Positions 55,461-64,000 of a stretch of 64,000 bases of DNA are shown here, piece after piece. The stretch lies in NCBI RefSeq assembly GCF_003711515.1, contig NW_021167086.1:1387149-1451148 (forward strand), read 5' to 3'. The DNA is from Sodiomyces alkalinus F11. Lineage: Eukaryota; Ascomycota; Sordariomycetes; Glomerellales; Plectosphaerellaceae. The notes under the pieces were generated by a model. That model was given only the letters and a program-made list of their open reading frames with translations, did no database searches and had not been told where the DNA came from. A program made the translations under genes and the position numbers. Position 1 is the stretch's first letter. Each line of letters starts with the position of its first letter.

Positions 55461-56064
55461 ATAGATAGGCGTATAGGGCTTAGAAAGAGCTATCGATTGA
55501 TATAGCTTTTGAGTAGTTTAAGGCGTTTGCGCGTAAAACGTAGGTCCCCCTACGTGAGTTGCTATTTACATTTATTTCGTTATATAAAAAGGTATTTAGT
55601 TTACCTAAATCTTTAGGCGATATTTCTTTCGATATTTCGGTATAAAAGTATTCTATTATTTCATTCGAAGGGCTAAGTACCACGATATCGTCTACGTAGT
55701 ATAAAAAGGTAGCTATTTCGTCCTTTCTTTTATAAGTAAAAAGTCCTTTATCGTATACAAAGACTATATAGCCTAGTTTCTTAAGAATCTTTAAAAGGAA
55801 GTTATACTCAAGTCTAGGGCTTTATTTTAAACCGTATAGGGCTTTATTGAGCTTATAAAAAGTGTCTTCTTTTTCGAACCTAGTAGGTTAAATAGTATAT
55901 ATAAGGATATCTATATCGGCGTGAACGAATGTGTTTATAACGTCGAACTATATAAAATTCTAGCTTTATAAAACACCTAATAGGAAAGCTAGTCTATAGC
56001 TCTTAGGTCTGTAGATAGTAGAAAAGGTCTTTAGGTAATTAATTTCGAGAATCTAATTATACCC
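55461..56064 (-). pseudogene. Ty1/copia pol, RT C-terminal part
   Basis: Minus strand: NYLKTFSTIYRPKSYRLAF, FDVINTFVHADID, FYKLNKALYGLK, then LEYNFLLKILKKLGYIVF and the catalytic box YYVDDIVVLS (YVDD at 55687-55698, both Asp kept), then DLGKLNTFL. This is the order of copia RT. It is cut at 56064 by LINE-B and continues at about 62.70 kb. To the left it meets the 5' end of another LINE, so RNase H and the 3' LTR are not seen. Confidence 0.8.
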
Positions 56065-59000
56065 TTATTATTATTATTATCGATCTTACTCCACTATCCT
56101 GACTAATCTATAGGAGGCTTCCTAGGCTATACGGTCCTTCTCGGGTAGCTATAGAGCGGAAAACCAGGGTAAAACCCGGGGAAAACCTCTATACACTTTC
56201 TTAGGTGGAGAGGTACCGCTACGGGGCTAATATAGCCCCGGTTCTTCTCTATTATATATCTAGATCTTACCTTTAGGCTAATAGCTAACGGGAAGTATAG
56301 CAGGCTAGTAATTAGTTAAGTTGGCCTAAGCTAATCTTTATTGGTAGAGCGGGGGCTAAAGGGGCGCTACCGCGCTTCCGCTATAGGGCGGCTACGGCTC
56401 TTTAGCCTTAGTCTCCTTATATCCCTTAAGGATTAGGTCTTTATTTCATCTATTCAGTTAATAAAGGGAGTAAGGAGGCAGGCGCCTCCTGCCTCCCCTA
56501 AGTGGGTTTCTGCTATATCCGGCGGCAGGTAAGAGGAATAAAGACTTACCCTATTATAAGAATTAGATCGTTAATATCCCCTCAGGCCTTTATAGCTTAA
56601 TCCTCCCTCTTCCTCCTATAACGCTAATAAGTTCGTTATAGGTTTTCCTCTAATCTATTCCCGCTTATAGTCCTATAAGTTTATCGTTACAGCGTATACT
56701 AACTCGTAAACCCCTTTAGTTTTCTTATTATATTCATATTATAATTTTACTATAAGTGTCTCGCGGTAGCGTAGTAGCGTATGGTTAACTATATAATATA
56801 GTATTAATCTATATATATATATAAGTAATTGGTAATAGTAGTTTAATATAAATTTCCTTCGTAGCGTAGTAATACCTCCGCGGTAACGTATTAATAGTCG
56901 TAGATATCTTCTCCTAGTAGTAACACTAATACTAATAATACTTATAACCGGAATAAAAAAGGCTTAATGCGGGTTATACCGTATATAAGCCCTAGTAGTA
57001 TCGATACGGTGCCGTGGTAGGTAACTTAGAGTAGTTATATACGTTATAGTAAACGCTTAGGTATTTACCTAGACGATATAGAGGCTTACTCTAATACTAT
57101 AGGAACCAGTATAGCCTGTTTTTAATATTCTAATAGCTAGTATCTATATATGGATATAAGTTACACTAGCACCGTTATAGTATCGTAGGTATACCGTAGT
57201 AGCGTATTCAAATTATCTTTATAAATCCCCTCCACTACTAAAAAGCAGTAATAGCGTTTTATAGATCTTTATATGGCGTATATAGCGGTAAAGGCCGCTA
57301 ATAACGATAGTATCGCTACTATAAGTATCTCCCTACGGTGCTATAGTAGTCTCCTTACTAGTAAACTATAGGCTAAGGAGCGCATAGAGATAGCGTCCCG
57401 GTCTTTTAGCCAGGTCCTAAACCGGGCGTTACCTTTTAGTCGCGGCCGTGGCGGCACCACGCCGGCGGAGTTATAGAAGTTAGTTCGCCTAATAAGGCGT
57501 TAGGATGGTAAGATAGACCTAATTCTAGAGCACCTTATAAGTAGCCTTCTTTTAGCCCCGTTACGGCCCCTAATAGTGATAGTTAGCTAACTAGCCCTTC
57601 TAGGGCCTTAAGTATATTAAGAGTAGTATTAGCGCTACTAAAGGTGGTAAGGATAATAATACTTAGTAACGCCCCGTTAGTGCTAAGCTAATACCGCTAG
57701 GGTCCCGGCTTATAGCACCCCTATTAATAATTAACTAATTCGCTATACCGTTCCGTCCCTGCTCCGGTCTCGCTTTAGTACCGTCGCTATTTTTATAGGC
57801 CTCTATAACTTTAAGGGTAAGGCAAAAGTCCTTAAGCTTCTTCCGTTATAGGAACCATCTTATAACTACCCTAGCCTTAGTATCGTGTTCTAGTATATTG
57901 TATAAATCTCCTCTTATTATAAGTAATCTCGTTATAGCACTAAAAAGGTCCTTATAGTCCTCCTTAGTTACCTCCTAGTATTAGAGTACTATATACTCCG
58001 CTGTTTCCGCCCTTTTATCCCCGTAAAGGCACCGTGGTGATAAAAAGCCCAGTACCCTTATTTTAGCTAGGATTACTCGTAGGCCTAGTTTTTCTAATCT
58101 AACCTAGGTAAGTACGGTGCTTTATAGCTTAAGGAGCCCTTTATATTTCCGGAGGGAGTATTATATTAGGGGGCGGCTTAGTACCACTACGGCGTATATA
58201 TAGGGCCGCTATACATCCGTCTAGGCTTAACCCTATTCCCTTATAAGGGCCTTCCACGGGGGCCAGGTTCTAGCCTAGGTTATTAGGGCGGTAAGCTATA
58301 CTATCCACGCGAGGGCGGCGTAAGTCCTATAATACCGATTCGGTATCGCTAAGGCTCTCGCCGCGGCGTATACTTCGGCTAATATCTTATCTTTAGTCCT
58401 TTCTTCTTATATCCGGAGGATCTTTCGGACGCTTAGGCTTAAGAGGTATAGGTTAAGAGGGGGGGTTAAGGTCTTTTTTTCGAGGACCCTAGCCGGTATA
58501 GCCTTATAGGCTCCGGCCACTAATCTAAGGTATTAGTTCTATATCGCTATAAGTGCCGTTATAGGGCCGTGCCGGGGGCTCGCCCCTATCTTTTAACCGG
58601 CTAAGGCATAGTAGGCTACTACTAGTCTTACTACTATAAGGTATAGTCTTTTTATATCCGCAAAGCTATACCCTTACGCTACTATACTAAGGCTTAAAAG
58701 GGCGTATATTTATATAGCTAGTCGGCTCTGTACCTTTTTAGCGTATCGCCGGAAATCGAGTTTCCTATTAAGCTAGACGCCTAAGAGCCTTATCGCCTCC
58801 GTTACCGGCACCGAAAGAGCGCTAAGGGGGAGCGGGCTAAAGGAGGGTTAGTATAACTTCGTAAAAGGGATATAAATATACTTAGCTAATTCGAACTATA
58901 ATCCGCTCGCTATCTCCTAATCTAAGTAAGCACGCTATATAATGGTAAGATAGTACCGTGTCTATACCTTTATCCTGCTAAAGACTATACTATTCGTGCC

Positions 59001-62000
59001 GTTAACGAATCCTACTACTATTATTTTAGGTACCTCTTCTAGCTCCTCGTAAAGGGTAGAGATATATAGAATAAAAAGGATAGGGGAGATCGGGGAGCCC
59101 TACGGTATACCCCCGCGGAGGTACCGCGGGGGGGCCGTCTCGCTATTAAGTAGTAGCTAGGCTATATAGTCTTAGAAAAAGCTACTAATTAGAGTAATAA
59201 GCTATTAGGGGAATCCCTTCCTTTTAAGTACCTTAATAAGATAGGGGTAAGGGATAGTATTAAAGGCGCCTTTAATATCTAGTTAGAGTATTAAACTAGT
59301 GCCGCTATAGGCCTAGCTCGCTTTTATAGCCTCCGTGACTCTTTATACTACTATTTTTATACTCCGTCTAGTCCGGTTACCTATCTATCCTTCTAGGAGA
59401 AGCCGATACTCCTCCGTTACGGCGGCGATACGGTTAGCTAGTATCCCCTTAAAGACTTTACCTATTATATTAACGAGTAATATCGGTCGCTAGCCCTTTA
59501 CTATCTTATAGTCGGCTAGCGGCCGGCCTTCCTTTTTAAAGACTATCACGGTAGCGTAACGGTACCTCTTCGGGTAATAACCCGCTTTAAGGTATCCTAT
59601 AAAGATAACGCTTAGTCTTTAATACAGGTGAGGTCTATATACTTTGAGGAGCCCTGCTAGGAGCTTATCGGGTCCTAGTACCGCCTAGGGTTTAGTCTTC
59701 CTAAGGCGCCCTTATATATCTATTACGGTGATATCGTGGCGGATATTCTATCTAAGGGGGAATTCCGCGCCTAAGGGCTTAAGGGCAGTAAGGAGGGGGG
59801 GTAAGAATAACTTCCGGTTAAGGATTTTAGCTTTCTCCGCGTATATAATAGCTGGGCTATTATTATTATCTTAGCGTAGTAGCGGTACTAATAAGGGGTC
59901 CGGCGGTATATTCCCTTTTATTCGTGACTATTTCTATAATCGCTAAAAAAGGTTATCGTTCTTTCTAGTCTTATATAGTAGGTGCTACTAGTATAACCGC
60001 TTTACTACCGCTATAGTCTTATTGCGGCGCCTCTTCGCTTCCAGAACTTATCCTATCGGTTCCGTGACTTCCTATATATATATCTCCGGTAAAAGCGCCT
60101 TACTTCTTGGGTAAGGGCGGTTAGCTCCGCGTTCTACTAAGGGGTAGGTAAGAGTTTAGGGGTACCCCCGCGGTAACACTATACGGTCTTATCGGCTATA
60201 ATTATAAAGTCCCCTATTAGGTTATTTAATACTAAGTCGATATCTCCTAGTATTATAAAAGGGCCGGTCTACTATAATTATATAGCTACGAGCTAGGGGA
60301 CCTATAAGTGGTTAAAGTCCTTTTAGACCTAGCAGGGCCCGCTTAGGTCCCGCGGTAGTATTATTACGGTACTCGGCGTAGTATCTATCTTTATATAGAT
60401 TTAGGCCGTTTATAAGTAGTAGTCCGATCCGATAACGGTTTTATTAAGGCCGTCGAAATCGTAGCGGAGCCCCTATATCGCCTATATAAGGTTAATAATA
60501 CTAGCACGCCGGCCCGGGCAGTACCATATAGTAGTCCCGGGGGGGGGTTACTAAGTCTAGGTTCTACAAGGTTATAAGGGTAAATAGGGTATCGGCTTAG
60601 GGGTAATAACGCGGTGGCTATAACTATAGGGGGTAGTATAGGTTAAAGTTCCCTACAAGGACGTGGCGGCCTTATAGTAGTACTATATCGAATATATCTT
60701 ATAGGGGTATATTCTTAGGGATCCTAGCTAACTAGTAGTTCTCTAAGTAGATTAACTAGATTATAAGGGCGTTATCTCTAGTCCTAAATATAACCGTGTA
60801 GGTATTATAGTAGGCCCGCTATATCCACGTGTATAACGAGTATCTCTTATATATATATAAGAGGGCGCGGCCTCCTCCCTATATTAGCCGGTATACCACC
60901 TAAAAGGGGTAGGTAGGGCTTTTTATAAAGGGGTTAAGGCCGGGTTCCTGGATTATTATTATATCGTACTTAGCGCGGCACCGAAATAGGAGCTCCCGCC
61001 ACGCCTAACTCCTCCCTATATTCTGTAAAAGGATATAGATTCTTATTAGTTAGTAGGGGGGGGGTTGAGATAATATACCCGGTATAACCGGGGTTTAGTC
61101 CTAGCTTTATAGATCCTATTACGGTGTCTTACTAGCCCCGCGGGGGACTATATAGGCGCTTATTAGGGCCGGTATCGGGGAGCCCTCCTATCTTCTAGTT
61201 CTTTTCGGGGGGTATCCCCGGCCCTTATAAAGGGGCCGGTCTAAATACTAGGCGATAATAATTGGAGAGAAGATCTATAGCTACTATAGGTATACCACTT
61301 CGGTCTAGCGGGTAATATTAAAGTCTCTAGCTCGGTACTTATACGCTTCGTGAGTCTTCTTAGCCTCTTTCCTTAGTAATCGGTATAAGTCGTTAAAGGT
61401 ATCGTAGTCTCCGGTATAGGCGGTATAGCGGCGGGAGTGGCCGGGCGCTATAGCGTTATAGTATCCTAACACTTATGGGTACGCCGATTTAGGCTTAGTA
61501 TAGTAATAGTATACCCTTTTTACTATAGGGCAGCTATTAGCCCTATAGCCGAAGTATAGGCACTTATAGCACCTTAAGGGGTTAAGGTTAGGATCGTATA
61601 GTTCGTAGATATAACTGCCCCCTTTAAAGAGGAGGGTATTCCGGATAAGGCTTACTACCCCTTCTAGTAAAGCCGTTTTGATAAGGAGGAGCGTTACCCT
61701 ATTAGTACTGTGGTAGGGTACTCGCTATTATACTCGGAGGATTATAGCCTCGGGGTTTATATTTTATAAGAATACTAGTAGGTCCTCCTCGGATAAGGCG
61801 TTAAGGACCTCCCGGGGGATCGCCTTAGTAAGTATAGGGTAGGTTTATACGGTTAGGGTAACTCCTTTACTAAAGGCCTTTTCTACCTATTATTTCTTAT
61901 AGGTAGTCTACTATTATACCCCTTCGGTAAAGGTAAGGTAGATATCTCCGCTAAATAGCTTCTATGCCGCTACGGTATTATCTCGGGTAGCTATATCGTT

Positions 62001-62690
62001 TATAACTTAAATAGTTTCTTTTAGGATCCTGGCTCTAAGGGGCTAGTCTTCGGGGAGGGTTCTTAGCGGACTATTAGTTCCCGGTAATACCTAGCAGGGA
62101 TTACTTTAAGGGGGGTAGGGTCCTATAGCGGCGTCGCTACGGGTACTCGGGCTATAATATTAGCCTAGGTCTCTCTTATACTACTTTTTCCTTTTCGGAG
62201 TTCCTTACGGATAATATAGCGGACGGATATATATAGGTATACTAATAGTGGCGTGCTGGCATTATTACGGGTACTATGTATTATAATTAATTCCTCTACT
62301 AGCTTTATAACCTAATTAATGGTATTCCCGTTAGCTAGTAAGGCCTGAATTTCTACCTTAATCTTAGCCACTCTTAATTCCGGGGGGGCGCGGTGGTCCC
62401 CTTTCGGTCTTATATCGGTTCCGCGGTATATCCTGTCTCGGGAGGGGGGGGGGCGCTCGTATTATAAAAAGTGGGTCCGTTACGAATTCTATATAGTCGA
62501 GGTCAGGGAGACGCTATCCTATAACTCTTCCAGCTATACCGTAGCGCCAGTATTACGGTACCGCTATAATAGTATCCCGGGNNNNNNNNNNNNNNNNNNN
62601 NNNNNNNNNNTAGTTATAATCTCTATCTCGGTGGTTTTATCGATTTTACTCTTATTACGCGCCCGTGGTTAATAGGCGTGTTAAAAATCG
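56065..62690 (-). mobile_element. LINE-B: full-length Tad-like LINE inside copia RT
   Basis: Inverted copy of LINE-A at 6.6 kb. The 3' tail (ATA)n is at 56065-56080 and 5' homology starts near 62.69 kb. Its RT box at 58998-59009 reads FVNG in place of FADD, so both catalytic Asp are lost by separate transitions. ORF1 lies near 61.2-62.4 kb and the endonuclease near 60.2-61.1 kb. A 29 N gap at 62582-62610 replaces a C-rich tract present in LINE-A. The target duplication is not clear, although agggattat and agggtataat on the two sides may be its remnants. Confidence 0.88.
62582..62610. other. Assembly gap (29 N)
   Basis: Run of 29 N at the place of a C homopolymer in LINE-A, so probably a sequencing drop-out. 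Confidence 1.
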
Positions 62691-62699
62691 TCGGCGATA

Positions 62700-64000
62700 A
62701 TCCCTATTCCTTGGGTTATTGACATCCTTGTATACACGACCCTGCTTTATATTTAATAGCCTCGCCTCTATTATGTTATTTAATTTTATACACCTAGTAT
62801 CCTCCTAGGACGTTATAGGTCTATTTTATTTAATCTAGAGGTATATTATCTATAGTTATTAAACCCCAGGTCTTTCTGTTATTATGTTCTGTTATCTCTG
62901 CTACTATAGCGTCTATCTACTTAGCCTTATTAGGGCTATATATAGCCTGTTTATAGGTAGCTAGTTCTTTTAGACTGTTTATAGTTAGTAGAAAGCGGGG
63001 TTCGTCCTATAACTATAGGTTTCCGAGTATAGTATCTTCTATTAAGTATAGTAAGTGGTTATTATTTTTATTATAAGATATATAATCTTTATAGTCTACT
63101 TTCGGTTTCGAGGGTATCGCGATTTCTAGCCCAGAACTTAGGTTATTATGATTATTATTAGCCGGGTTATCATTATTTATATTAGCTAGAGTATAGTGGC
63201 TGGCTACCCGTAGCCTCTTTCGTCTATTATTATTATCTTCTTCTTCGATTTAGATAGAATTAAACGGTTATATATTAAGTTAATCAGACTCGTAGTGCGA
63301 AACCTGTATTTCTGCCTGTATATTAGGGGGTATATTATTAGGCTTATTATTTAGTATATTATTTAAAGAAGAAGCTAGAAACTGAGTTTCTAAGATATAG
63401 ACGTCTTAAAACTAAAAAGCCCTATAGTTTATCCGATTGTAGACTTTATAGTTATCGTCGTCAAAACCCACTAAAGCGTCTCGAAGGGCTCTTTAATCCA
63501 GTTTCTTTAGTCTCGGATCGTTATTCTTAATATAAACGATAGATCCCTAGACCCGAATATTATTTATATTAGGCTTTTTATTTTCTAATACCTTACAAGG
63601 TATTTTAAAACCTAGTGCTGAATTAGGGGTTCTATTATAGATATAAACGGCTAAATACACCGCCTTACCCTATAGATATTTAGGTAGTCCTGAGTGGAAA
63701 AGTATTATTCGGACCTTTTGTATTCTTTTCCGCCGTCGGTATCTACTTCTTTTATCTTTATATTATATTTATTATTTTGTACCGGTATTTTCTAGTCTTT
63801 TATAGCGTTTATAACCGTTTGTTCGGATTTATCGGCTAGTAGTTTAGCCTAAAGGAACCGGGTAGATTGGTCTAGTATAAAGAGAACCTAAAATTTTCAG
63901 TTATATGTTATAGAATCGATAGGACCGCAGAGGTCTATATATAATTTGTTAAGGTAGGACAAATCCTTATGTTTATTAACCGAATCTTTATTTACAAGTA
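62700..64000 (-). pseudogene. Ty1/copia pol, integrase and inter-domain region
   Basis: The minus strand near the right edge reads YTDLCGPI (about 63.93 kb), the start of a copia integrase core, then a RFLxAKLLADKSEQTV block (63.8 kb) and an acidic linker towards 63.2 kb. Close to LINE-B the sequence resembles the pre-RT segment (VVxxGCQ-stop-PKE), which fits the RT resuming at 56064. The element runs off the window on the right. Confidence 0.65.

Overview
This window comes from a filamentous ascomycete genome in which repeated DNA has been mutated by RIP (repeat-induced point mutation). About 58 of the 64 kb has few CpA and TpG dinucleotides, many TpA, and many CpG left. The usual traces are there: Gln and Trp codons have become stops, and Cys and His codons have become Tyr. 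This material is transposon fossils. A single block of ordinary sequence, about 44.46-49.93 kb, keeps normal composition and carries two intact genes with introns. Both are on the minus strand: MSH5 (meiotic MutS homologue, five exons, 1004 aa) and a short EMC5-like subunit of the ER membrane protein complex (two exons, 140 aa).

Layout. 1-0.26 kb: scrap of a Tad-like LINE. 1.37-2.88 kb: decayed Lys-rich ORF (+) ending in 21-residue repeats. 3.1-10.5 kb: gypsy-1, a chromodomain Ty3/gypsy element (-) with its own opposite-strand ORF. 10.5-14.39 kb: gypsy-2 (-), truncated, integrase core missing. 14.39-26.63 kb: gypsy-3 (+), split at 17109-22316 by a 5.2 kb LTR element with GTTAA target duplications. 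26.64-44.4 kb: gypsy-4 (-), same family as gypsy-2, broken by a 358 bp repeat (27493-27850), a 3.9 kb LTR element (28457-32363) and a full-length Tad-like LINE (32412-39057, 13 bp duplication). 44.46-49.93 kb: gene island. 50.0-51.66 kb: copia gag (+) interrupted by the second 358 bp repeat. 51.66-53.03 kb: 3' end of a LINE with RNase H (+). 53.03-55.46 kb: 5' half of a LINE (-). 55.46-64 kb: copia pol (-) split in its RT by a second full-length LINE (56065-62.69 kb).

How the parts fit. Insertion order can be read because removing an insert plus one target duplication restores the host reading frame in several cases. The strongest unexplained pattern is that three families of chromodomain gypsy elements each carry an extra ORF on the opposite strand, between integrase and the 3' LTR. 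A second pattern is a family with 4 bp target duplications and shared TATAAC...GTTATA termini, which joins the 358 bp repeats to the 3.9 kb one-ORF element. Element boundaries, exon joins and motifs were read by eye; family names rest on motif recognition, not on searches.
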